A DNA stretch of 46,601 nucleotides from Pseudomonas helleri (lineage in GTDB: Bacteria > Pseudomonadota > Gammaproteobacteria > Pseudomonadales > Pseudomonadaceae): positions 1-46,601 of the forward strand of contig NZ_WIWC01000042.1 of the NCBI RefSeq assembly GCF_009600315.1, written 5' to 3'. Position 1 is the stretch's first letter; each line of letters begins with the position of its first letter. The notes beneath the pieces are model-generated. The model made no database searches, was not told the origin of the DNA, and was given only the letters and a program-made list of their open reading frames with translations. This document shows, piece by piece, positions 33,536 to 41,147 of the stretch. The position numbers and the translations under genes were made by a program.

Positions 33536-34498
33536 GTGGACAGAGAACAGCTAGAGAAGAACCAGATTCCCGTTTACTTCGTCGCGGTCATTGTCGCGGC
33601 TATCGGAGGCCTGCTCGCACCTGATGCCTCTCAAGCGTTAGGTGCGTTGGTGACACCAGCTATCGCTGTGCTGATGTACGCCATGTTTCTACAGATCCCA
33701 TTCCTGGATCTCCGCGAAGGGCTTGCAAACAAGCGTTTCATGACCGCGCTGCTGACCGCCAATTTCGTCGCCATCCCCCTGTTGGTTTGGGCGTTGACGA
33801 TGGGCCTAGCCGACCACCCGGCGATTTTGGTGGGCGCACTATTGGTCTTGCTGACGCCTTGTATCGATTATGTGGTGGTGTTTACCCATATCGGTAAGGG
33901 CGACTCCAAACTGACTCTGGCGGCAACGCCATTACTACTCTTGCTTCAGCTTGTGCTACTGCCCCTCTATCTAGCCTTCATGGTGGGTAATGACTCGGCG
34001 GTGGTTATATCGGTCGGCCCATTTGTTGAGGCCTTCGTAGTGCTGATCGCTTTACCCTTGGTCTTGGCAGTAGCAACAGCTGCCGGGGCAAAGAGGTCAC
34101 GCGTCGTTGAGGGCTGGAACAATGCATGGGCTTGGATGCCTGTGCCAGCTATGGCGGCTGTGTTGGTCGTAGTGGTCGGCTCTCAGATCTCAGCAGTGGT
34201 CAGGGACATGGACAAGCTACTGCCCGTTATTCCCGTCTACCTCGGTTTCATGCTCTTGGCACCACTGGTCGGTGCGCTGGTTGCGCGGGCATTTAAATTG
34301 CCGGCCATCACTGCAAGATCAGTGGCGTTCAGTAGCTCGACACGAAATTCATTGGTGGTTCTGCCCCTGGCACTGGCTTTGCCCGAAGAAATCAGAGGGC
34401 TCGCTGCGGCAGCAGTTATCACTCAAACGCTGATTGAGTTGGTCAGCGAGCTAATTTACATCCGAGCAATTCCTGCTTTGGTCTGGCGCAAAATGTAG
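33536..34498 (+). CDS. ACR3/bile acid:sodium symporter-family permease, putative metalloid efflux
   Basis: A 320-aa, about ten-helix inner-membrane carrier. The motif LLTPCIDYVVVFTHIGKGD (around residue 100) corresponds to the conserved Cys segment of ACR3 arsenite exporters (a Pro-Cys in a helix followed by a Lys-Gly-Asp loop), and the helix pattern fits the bile acid:Na symporter superfamily. The start is a GTG with AAGGGC upstream. It is controlled by the MerR-type promoter described above, rather than by an ArsR, which is unusual for an ACR3-like gene. Arsenical export is the best guess, but substrate assignment is tentative. Confidence 0.72.
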   Translation: MDREQLEKNQIPVYFVAVIVAAIGGLLAPDASQALGALVTPAIAVLMYAMFLQIPFLDLREGLANKRFMTALLTANFVAIPLLVWALTMGLADHPAILVGALLVLLTPCIDYVVVFTHIGKGDSKLTLAATPLLLLLQLVLLPLYLAFMVGNDSAVVISVGPFVEAFVVLIALPLVLAVATAAGAKRSRVVEGWNNAWAWMPVPAMAAVLVVVVGSQISAVVRDMDKLLPVIPVYLGFMLLAPLVGALVARAFKLPAITARSVAFSSSTRNSLVVLPLALALPEEIRGLAAAAVITQTLIELVSELIYIRAIPALVWRKM

Positions 34499-34505
34499 AA
34501 GCTTG

Positions 34506-34635
34506 GTAAGCACAAGTCCAAGACACCCTGCGTGATTAAACGGTCACCCACCTGTGTGGTAACAGCTCGGCAATCTCACTAGCTCGCTGCGTAGGCAGGC
34601 GCGTCAACACATCCTTCAGGTAGGCATAGCCGGGC
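34506..34635 (-). pseudogene. IS66-family transposase (TnpC) 3' remnant with IS end
   Basis: Read on the minus strand, 34536-34635 encodes YAYLKDVLTRLPTQRASEIA...LLPHRWVTV then stop, the characteristic C-terminus of IS66 TnpC. The end GTAAGCAC at 34506 fits the GTAAGC-type terminal repeat of IS66 elements. Everything upstream in the transposase is gone. It is a scar left inside the cargo. Confidence 0.75.
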
Positions 34636-34752
34636 AGGCCTGCTCCAGGTGAATACTTCGATCTTGATATACCAGTGAGCGGCTATCTCTCGGGCGACCT
34701 CCAGCGTAGGCTTCAGGTTATGCAGGACGCAATCAGGCACCAAGGAGTTCAC

Positions 34753-35949
34753 ATGTACCTCACGATCATGAAGCCACAATCGCTTCAGCAAATCGCTGTA
34801 TTAGCCCGTGGATTATGGATCGTTGAAGGCCCTGAGGGCTCCGTGCTGGTAATCAAGGCAGGGAAAGAGCTGATCCTGGCCGCTCAGCAAAGGCGCGAAT
34901 TGAAGCTTTACCTGGCGCCATACAAGGTAGACGAAACGACGGGATTTACGCTTCTCACTGCCTGCTTTGATGACCCACAAAGCCCGCTATTGATCAAAAC
35001 CCCACTCATCCCAGGTGACCCTCTCACCGAGGCACTGCAGAGCTTCCCTGACGAGTTCAGTGTGTGCTTTTTCGACGAGCACAACCGTGAGCTGTTCAGT
35101 TGTAAGGCCCAGGCGAAGCTTGGTCAGCTCCGCAAGGAGCTCGGTACACTCAGCCCAATTGGAGCAGATCACTGGCCCAAGATGTATGAGCAGGCGGACA
35201 GGTGGTTCAGCCTCACGACCTATGAGGACGACGCTCGTGCCGCAACGGTGTTACTAGGGGAGGATTTGTTCCCCTCGGACTATTTGATCACCGACCTGAC
35301 CCGCCAGGACTTTCGAGGCTCCAAAGGCTTTTCCAATACACAGTTGGAGCGCACTGAGCCGGGTACGTTTCAGGAACTGGATATCATCTATCTGCTCCAG
35401 CGGGCATATACCTCCGAGCGGATCATCCATGGCCCCTTGAAGGTCTCCGATGGCGAGGAGCTGGCTGACGTAGTGGTAATGGGCGATGAAGTGACTTTAC
35501 TGCTGCAGGCGAAGGACAGTCCCAATACCCCAGCGACGTTGAACACAACGCTTGAGAGAAAGCGAAAGAAGGCTACAAGTCAGTTGAAGAACGGTCTTCA
35601 GCAACTACGTGGCGCTATTTCAACGATCAAGCGAGAAGGCAATCCAGCCTTGGCGCTTGTGGGCGGCACGCCCTTGGACATTGATCTTGCTGCACGACCC
35701 CTGGTGGGAGTTGTCGTGGTCAGAGAGTTTTTTATCGACAACTACGATGAATACAGCACCATGATTTTGAAGTTCATGGATGAGGTTGGTGTCCGCGTCC
35801 TAGCCTTCGATTACAACGAGTTCGAGGTGATGACCCGCCACTGCCCTTCGGAAGATGCACTGCTGTCAGCGTTCTTCCAGATTTCCAAATGCGCTGAGGA
35901 AAGGCGGATCTATCCCAGGCTGCGCTTCAAGGATCTGCCGCCGCGCTAA
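34753..35949 (+). CDS. Hypothetical protein with a QxK (Mrr-like) nuclease motif (398 aa)
   Basis: I do not recognise a named family. The start at 34753 has AAGGAG 7 nt upstream; the frame upstream to 34675 lacks a better site. The N-terminal ~150 residues are beta-rich. From about residue 215 there is a region with a PD-(D/E)xK-like pattern: Glu in TFQELDIIYLL, Asp in ELADVVVMG, then a hydrophobic strand ending LLLQAKDS, where the QxK variant is typical of Mrr-like restriction nucleases. A basic helix follows (LERKRKKATSQLKNG). Orphan gene, no methylase beside it. Nuclease function is inference from the motif only. Confidence 0.6.
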   Translation: MYLTIMKPQSLQQIAVLARGLWIVEGPEGSVLVIKAGKELILAAQQRRELKLYLAPYKVDETTGFTLLTACFDDPQSPLLIKTPLIPGDPLTEALQSFPDEFSVCFFDEHNRELFSCKAQAKLGQLRKELGTLSPIGADHWPKMYEQADRWFSLTTYEDDARAATVLLGEDLFPSDYLITDLTRQDFRGSKGFSNTQLERTEPGTFQELDIIYLLQRAYTSERIIHGPLKVSDGEELADVVVMGDEVTLLLQAKDSPNTPATLNTTLERKRKKATSQLKNGLQQLRGAISTIKREGNPALALVGGTPLDIDLAARPLVGVVVVREFFIDNYDEYSTMILKFMDEVGVRVLAFDYNEFEVMTRHCPSEDALLSAFFQISKCAEERRIYPRLRFKDLPPR

Positions 35950-36001
35950 ATCGAATCGGACAAGTGGAGAGCTTCTTTGCTCGTGCCCCACGACTCCCTT
36001 T

Positions 36002-36478
36002 CTAACCAGGCAGTTCTTTGAGCCAGTAACGCCTGACAGTCGCTTCAGGCAAACCCAGCGCTCGACTCACCTCCGCCTTCGACATGCCACTGGCCTTGAG
36101 CTCTAGCACAGCTCGGATTCGATCTGGGCTGCTGGGTTTGCCTCGCGTGCGCTTTACCAGCCCTTCACCTGCGTCCCAGTGCTTCTTCAGGCCCTGCAAG
36201 CCTCCCAGGGCTATGAAGCCCTCCAAATCCTGCGAAGCCTTCGCCATGACATCGATAGGTGATGACCCATTCTGGAGAGCCTGGCATAGCGCGACGAGAG
36301 CCACGAGGTCGAAATCTAGGGTGCGCGCGATCTTGCTCAGCTTGACCAAAGAGACCTGCGTTTTCCCTTGCTCCAATCGCGACAGATTGGCTTGGGAACT
36401 GATCTCGGCGAGCTCCTCCTGGGCCGATCCTCTAAGGTCGCGCAGAGCTCGGACTATTGCTGCTATCTCGTTCTGCAT
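36002..36478 (-). CDS. Transcriptional regulator with XRE-type and second C-terminal HTH
   Basis: A 158-aa protein with two DNA-binding units. Residues ~8-62 form an XRE/Cro HTH (IVRALRDLRGSAQEELAEIS, NLSRLEQGKTQVSLVKLSKI). Residues ~115-155 form a resolvase-type HTH (SSPDRIRAVLELKASGMSKA then LGLPEATVRRYWLKE). It is divergent from the metallophosphoesterase gene and convergent with the QxK-motif gene, so it may regulate either. No toxin partner seen. Confidence 0.72.
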   Translation of the reverse strand: MQNEIAAIVRALRDLRGSAQEELAEISSQANLSRLEQGKTQVSLVKLSKIARTLDFDLVALVALCQALQNGSSPIDVMAKASQDLEGFIALGGLQGLKKHWDAGEGLVKRTRGKPSSPDRIRAVLELKASGMSKAEVSRALGLPEATVRRYWLKELPG

Positions 36479-36654
36479 GCTGAGCGCTCAAAACGAAGAA
36501 TAGGGCCACAGCGTCATGCGTCGATAAATATCGAAAGCTGGCAATAATGGCGCCCATCGTTTATCGTGGGCCTACAGATGACAGCCTCGCCGCGTCCGGG
36601 CGACCGGCCAGGGAGTGATCAATTTATTAGAAAGTCGACGTCAGCAGGCTAGGG

Positions 36655-37389
36655 ATGAAGCTTCACATACTGTCTGATTTACATTGTGAGTTCGCCGATT
36701 TCGTCCCCCCTGTGGTGGACTGTGACGTGGTCGTATTAGCCGGCGACATCCACGTGAAGTCCAGGGGGGCCAGATGGGCCAGCCTGGCCTTCAGCACGCC
36801 TGTCGTCTACGCCATGGGCAATCATGAGCACTACAGCGGGAATATAGATCGAACTCACAGCAAGCTGCTTGACGCTGCTGAGGCGCACGTCCACGTCTTG
36901 GAAAATCAGGTTTTAGAGTACGGTGATGTGCAGTTTTTCTGTGCTACGGCTTGGACAAGCCTGGCCGCGACCGGAGACCCAGTAGCTGCTTCTTGGTGTG
37001 CTCGTGACTCACTGAATGACTTTCGCGCTATCCGTGTCGGTGAACAGTATCGGCGTTTGCGCCCTGACGACCTGATCGCGAGAAATCGAGAGACGAAGGA
37101 GTGGTTAGAGGCTCAGCTGTCTCTGCCATTCAACGGTAAACGTGTAGTTGTGACTCACCATCCGCCTCTTATGAAGTTCGTGAGTGACCAAGGAGCCGAT
37201 CCTCACTTGCGAGCAGCCTATGGAAACAATTGGGATGGCCTGATGGATTTCAAGATCGATCTATGGATCTTTGGCCATACCCACGAAGCTGTGGATGAGG
37301 TTGTTAATGGCGTCCGGTTTGTGAGTAATCCTCGTGGTTATCCCACCGAAGAAACTGGCTTTCGGCCAGACCTAGTTGTCAGTGTATGA
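36655..37389 (+). CDS. Calcineurin-like metallophosphoesterase
   Basis: A 244-aa two-metal phosphoesterase. All five blocks are present in order: DLH at residues 8-10, LAGDIH near 30, MGNHEHYS near 60, TTHH-type VVTHHPPLM near 165 and FGHTHE near 207. It belongs to the stand-alone cytoplasmic group acting on diverse nucleotides or phosphodiesters; no membrane or signal sequence. The substrate cannot be told. Located within the accessory cassette, rightward, 76 nt before the next ORF. Confidence 0.88.
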   Translation: MKLHILSDLHCEFADFVPPVVDCDVVVLAGDIHVKSRGARWASLAFSTPVVYAMGNHEHYSGNIDRTHSKLLDAAEAHVHVLENQVLEYGDVQFFCATAWTSLAATGDPVAASWCARDSLNDFRAIRVGEQYRRLRPDDLIARNRETKEWLEAQLSLPFNGKRVVVTHHPPLMKFVSDQGADPHLRAAYGNNWDGLMDFKIDLWIFGHTHEAVDEVVNGVRFVSNPRGYPTEETGFRPDLVVSV

Positions 37390-37465
37390 AGCCTGACAGG
37401 GCTGCCGGCGTTTAGCTTTTTTCAGTAAGTGAGTAGGTTTCAAATTCGAACGTGATGGAGAATCC

Positions 37466-37783
37466 ATGAGTTGTCTGAATTCCCAGGACTGGACGGCTGA
37501 GGGCGGAATACGACTGCCCAGTCTGGTGTCAGCTAAGTTGGCGATTGCGCAGGCCCATGATTGGGGTGCACTAGTGGACGCGTATCTGGTAGATGCAGCT
37601 GAAGTTGGCGATCGTTTCGTTGCGTATGTGTATGGCGATCTTTCAGGGCAACTGGTTGATGGGATGACAATTGTCACACCCCCTAGTGAGGTGATAGCGG
37701 AGGTCGAAGGCATGGCGTTATTGCGGACAGTGTCAGGCAACGATCATTACGTCATGGTCAGCCGATTGCCTGCCGCCGCTTGA
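37466..37783 (+). CDS. Hypothetical protein (105 aa)
   Basis: No recognised domain. The sequence is balanced and soluble, with a likely mixed alpha/beta character (SAKLAIAQAHDWGALVDAYL, RFVAYVYGDLSG). ATGGAGAAT precedes the start. It lies between the metallophosphoesterase and a membrane protein gene on the same strand. Confidence 0.55.
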   Translation: MSCLNSQDWTAEGGIRLPSLVSAKLAIAQAHDWGALVDAYLVDAAEVGDRFVAYVYGDLSGQLVDGMTIVTPPSEVIAEVEGMALLRTVSGNDHYVMVSRLPAAA

Positions 37784-37881
37784 GTGCCCCCGCGTCGTCG
37801 AGGCCGCTGTCTCAGCCTGCTTCAGTAGGCCCCACCGTCATCTAATCCATTAATAGTTAATGTGTGTTTAAGGGAAGAAGC

Positions 37882-38379
37882 ATGTCCGAGTTAAAGAAAT
37901 TGACATTGACTGTTAAGAACTATGATGCTCAAGCGAGCGGTGATCTAGACGCTCTCTATCGACGTGTTAGATATGAAGATGAACACGGCGCTACGCTCTA
38001 TTTCAAGGAGGTTGTGATGCTGAAGTATCTTGCGAAGCATGGTGCTTTGGCGACTGATGTTCCGCGAACTTGGTACTATAAACATGCCTCAAAGAAATCG
38101 ATAATTGTTGTCGCTTTTGAGAAGGCTGGTGGGAAAGTTGAGTGCGACTTGGATGATCTGCGAATTATTGCAAGGTCGACTTTGGTAAAGGGTGTGGTTA
38201 TTTCGCTAGCAGCGGTTCCAGCTGGGATTATTGCTGCAACGGCCACCTTTGGAGTTGGGCTTGTCATTATTCCTATGTTTTTGTGGTATGGGTACAGGAA
38301 CGTCTTCAAGCTTCCGAAAATGCTGGGTCGAAAAACGCTGGTGGATGATTTTTCAAAATTTGGCGTTACTCTTCGGTAG
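37882..38379 (+). CDS. Hypothetical membrane protein (165 aa)
   Basis: Unrecognised. From the ATG at 37882 (AAGGGAAG upstream) the first ~100 residues are soluble and charged, then a hydrophobic hairpin of two helices runs from about 105 to 145 (GVVISLAAVPAGIIAATATF, GLVIIPMFLWYGY), ending in a basic tail. Lower GC than its neighbours and host genes, which supports separate origin. The hairpin could anchor it in the inner membrane. Confidence 0.6.
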   Translation: MSELKKLTLTVKNYDAQASGDLDALYRRVRYEDEHGATLYFKEVVMLKYLAKHGALATDVPRTWYYKHASKKSIIVVAFEKAGGKVECDLDDLRIIARSTLVKGVVISLAAVPAGIIAATATFGVGLVIIPMFLWYGYRNVFKLPKMLGRKTLVDDFSKFGVTLR

Positions 38380-38460
38380 ATTGGTTATTTGGTTGTTGAG
38401 CTTGATTCTCGTTAGAGTGGCTGGCTGTCTTGCGGGCGGTGACCAGCGAAGGAAACTCAG

Positions 38461-39090
38461 ATGAAGACCAGTGCCGTAATCTTTGACGCCTTCGGAACGC
38501 TGGTAGAGATACAGCAGCCGACACATCCGTTTCGACAGTTGCTTCGAGAGGGGCGACGCCAAGGCCGCTTGCCTCGCGCTGATGACATCCGAACGATCAT
38601 GACCCATTGCCTTTCTCTAAGCGAGGCTGCGCTGGCCTTTGGTATCAAGATCTCGCCCTCCCAACTCGCATTTCTTGATCAATGCTTGGAGGAAGAGCTG
38701 GCAAGCATTCAGCCTTATCCAGACGCGGTTGAGGCCGTTGGGCTACTGCAAGCTGCAGGGGTGAGACTGGCCGTATGTTCAAACCTGGCAATGGCCTACG
38801 GCCCCGTAGTGGAAAGGATTTTCCCGCACCTTGGGGCCTATGGTTTCAGCTATCGCATTGGTGTTATGAAACCGCAAGCCGGCATCTATCAGCACACCTG
38901 CGATCTGCTTAATGTCCGGCCAGAAAATGAGCTCAGTGGTCAGAGGCGGATCGTCATGATTGGCGACTCAGAAAGGTGTGATCGGGATGGGCCTGGCCAG
39001 GTTGGTATCAAGGGTTACCTGTTGCGCAGGAATGGAGACGGGGCTTCCAATCTTTCCCACTTTGCACGATCAGTGCTGAGTGATAGGTAG
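38461..39090 (+). CDS. HAD-superfamily hydrolase, haloacid-dehalogenase-like
   Basis: A 209-aa HAD hydrolase. Motif I is FDAFGTL, with the single nucleophilic Asp followed by Ala-Phe, as in L-2-haloacid dehalogenases (DAYGT), rather than the DxD of phosphatases. Motif II is AVCSNLA, motif III Lys in VMKPQAGIY, motif IV MIGDSERCDRDG. It may act on small organic acids or phosphates; no halide-specific feature can be confirmed by eye. Confidence 0.8.
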   Translation: MKTSAVIFDAFGTLVEIQQPTHPFRQLLREGRRQGRLPRADDIRTIMTHCLSLSEAALAFGIKISPSQLAFLDQCLEEELASIQPYPDAVEAVGLLQAAGVRLAVCSNLAMAYGPVVERIFPHLGAYGFSYRIGVMKPQAGIYQHTCDLLNVRPENELSGQRRIVMIGDSERCDRDGPGQVGIKGYLLRRNGDGASNLSHFARSVLSDR

Positions 39091-39224
39091 CTGCGAGCAG
39101 ATCTTCAATTCGATGGTAAGCGTTGCGTCTGAGCTAAAGGGCCGCGCCACGAGGTGGCCCTGCCGGGATGCCCCCTGCACAGAGTACGAGGGGCGACCAG
39201 ACCAGTATCACCAGAGGGTGAAGC

Positions 39225-39491
39225 ATGAATGAGCTTAGGATTGTCGGGCGATGTGTTCGCTCCCCGATTGGCTGCTGGAGTGCTAGGCATCGCTGTTTTC
39301 AGACGCGTTACGAGCAGGTCTTCTCAATCGCACTTGAAGTGTTTGGAAGCCGAAAGAAGGCGCAGCGATGGCTTGTAAGATCTGTAGCAGGTGTAGGCCG
39401 TCAGACACCCTGCAGGGTGCTGTGCACACCTATGGGATTCACAATTATCCATGACGAGATTATGCGGCTTGATCACGGCATACGTGCCTAA
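39225..39491 (+). pseudogene. Orphan MbcA/ParS/Xre (DUF2384) antitoxin C-terminal remnant
   Basis: An 88-codon frame whose last ~60 residues match the toxin-binding domain of RES-Xre-type antitoxins (ALEVFGSRKKAQRWL, then a G-x-x-TP step and HDEIMRLDHGIRA). The usual N-terminal HTH is missing; the first ~25 residues are unrelated and Cys/Arg-rich. No RES-domain toxin follows; instead a truncated transporter gene lies on the opposite strand. Probably a remnant of a toxin-antitoxin pair. Confidence 0.6.
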
Positions 39492-39505
39492 TCCCATTTA
39501 GCCAG

Positions 39506-40058
39506 TCATTTGGCAGGGAGAGCAAGGCTCGTAATAAAGCTTATTGCTACTAGAATGCACATTCCAACTAACAGCGGAATTGATCCAAATCTTTCTAGAG
39601 CAAGTGCTGCTGCTATGGGGCCTACAGCCTGGGCAATCAGCATCGGGCGAGCCAGCAGCCCCATACGTGCTCCGTAGCCATCCGCGCCGAATAGAGCCAA
39701 GGGTAATGTTCCGCGAGCAATGGTCAGAATTCCATTACCTGCTCCGTAAAGCGCCAAGGCTACGAAGGCCAGCCACGGGATGGCCGGTAACAGCAGCGCA
39801 ATACCCACCCCGCATAGCAGGATGGCGATACGAGCCGACCAGGTAGGGTGTAGGTTTCGCCCAATCGAAAACTCTGCAAGGCGTGCCATGACTTGAGATG
39901 GCCCAATCATCATTCCTATGGCCAGTGCTGTTGAAGTTGCGATGCCAAGCAGTTTTAGCACATCAAGTAGGTGGACTGAGACGGAAGAAATAACCAGCGA
40001 CTGGAATGTCAGCAGCGCTGCCAGCAGGATGAATATGCGATTGGTTAGTTTGCTGGAA
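39506..40058 (-). pseudogene. MFS transporter, 3' half (interrupted by composite transposon)
   Basis: Encodes the C-terminal ~184 residues of a major facilitator permease (SSSKLTNRIFILLAALLTFQ, then six hydrophobic helices, ending SLALPAK). The reading frame runs straight into the insertion sequence at 40059-40062. Its N-terminal half lies at 45895-46480. Joining the two across one CTAG restores one open frame without any indel (IPSSSKL). Confidence 0.88.
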
Positions 40059-40062
40059 CTAG
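40059..40062. repeat. Target-site duplication CTAG, left copy
   Basis: CTAG next to the outer end of the left IS, matched by CTAG at 45891-45894 beside the outer end of the right IS. A 4-bp YTAR duplication is usual for IS5-group elements. Confidence 0.85.
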
Positions 40063-40912
40063 GCTTTGTACGAAAAGTATTGCCGCATGCAACGTAGGCT
40101 GCAGGCCAAGGTGACCATGGCTGCAAAGCTCTTGGCCAGCTTGTCATAGCGAGTGCCGATCCTGCGATTTTCTTTCAGCCAGCCAAACATCCGCTCAATG
40201 ATGTTCCGTTGCCGGTATTTGGGCCGGTCAAACAGTCGGGGCAAGCCAGGTCGAGGTTTGCGCGGCATAGCGCGCAATGGGATTACCGGCTGCATTCGGT
40301 AACGGTCGCAGTACTGGCGCAGGTGCTCGGCATCGTATCCCTTGTCAGCCAGCAACCACCGGCTACGTTTACGCGGTCGTCCTGGCTTGCCAGCAATTCT
40401 TACAGCATCCAGCAGCGGCTGAGCGTGGGAGACATCACTGGCTTGTCCTGGTGAAAGCCTGAAATGCAATGGCACGCCATTGGCATCGCACACCATGTGA
40501 ATCTTGGTGGTCAGACCGCTTCGACTGCGCCCCAAGGCATGGTCTAACGGTTCTTCAGGCCCCCCTTTTTCCCGGCGCCTGAAGAGGCTCGGGTTGCTCG
40601 TACTGCGGTGGAGTCGATCATCCAGGTGTCCAAGTCGATCAGTCCTTCCCGGTTCAGCCGAATATGCAGACGCTCCAGTACTCGCTCGAATGTGCCGTCG
40701 TCGCGCCAGTCACGAAAACGCTGATACACCGTTGACCAAGGCCCAAAGCGTTCAGGCAGGTCGTGCCAGGGAGCGCCCGAGCACAGGATCCACAGAATTC
40801 CGTGGAGAACCTGACGATCATCGTTGCGAGGACGGCCCATTTTCTGTTCTGGAGAAACCAAATCCTTGATCAGCTCCCATGACGCATCAGAAAGTTCGTA
40901 ACGCCTTGCCAT
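40059..40912 (-). CDS. IS5-family DDE transposase with programmed -1 frameshift, left copy
   Basis: First frame starts MARRYELSDASWELIKD and ends KKGGLKNR; the second frame resumes at GPEEPLDHALGRSRSGLTTKIH. The switch is a -1 slip at an A5G6 run, as known for this family. The catalytic triad is visible: Asp in TWMIDSTAVRA, Asp in LADKGYDAEHLR, and Glu in NIIERMFGWLKENRR. The final stop TAG is supplied by the CTAG target duplication. Confidence 0.9.
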
Positions 40913-40970
40913 ACGGGCCTCCAACCGGTCATGGCGGCAATTTTAGCCACAACGACTTTTCGTACAAAAC
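40063..40970 (-). mobile_element. IS5-family (IS427-like) element, left copy
   Basis: 908 bp with terminal inverted repeats GCTTTGTACGAAAAGT (outer) and GTTTTGTACGAAAAGT (inner). Contains a two-frame transposase gene on the minus strand. It differs from the right copy at only three bases that I noticed in the coding region, one changing Arg to His in SGAPWxDLP. Confidence 0.9.
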
Positions 40971-41147
40971 CTAATTCGCACTGGCAGGGGGACTTCAACC
41001 GAAGTCACCAGTGTCAGATAATGGTTGCAGCTGAGAACCATGGCTTAGCGTACAAACATCTCAGTGCTCTGTGATTTCCCTTTATTTCGCATGACCCGTT
41101 AGTCACGCCTTATGGCATAATGCCATTATTGCTCATGGAGACTCATC

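Noticed and set aside
34579..34791. 70-codon minus-strand frame overlapping the IS66 scar
   Set aside because: It is out of frame with the recognisable TnpC tail and overlaps the start of the well-supported plus-strand gene at 34753.
39506..40147. 213-aa frame as a complete small transporter
   Set aside because: Its first ~30 residues come from the IS end; the rest is only the C-terminal half of an MFS protein.
40988..41147. Short palindromes (GACTTC/GAAGTC, TGGCA/TGCCA) before the chemoreceptor as operators
   Set aside because: Too short and common to assign; no regulator can be named.
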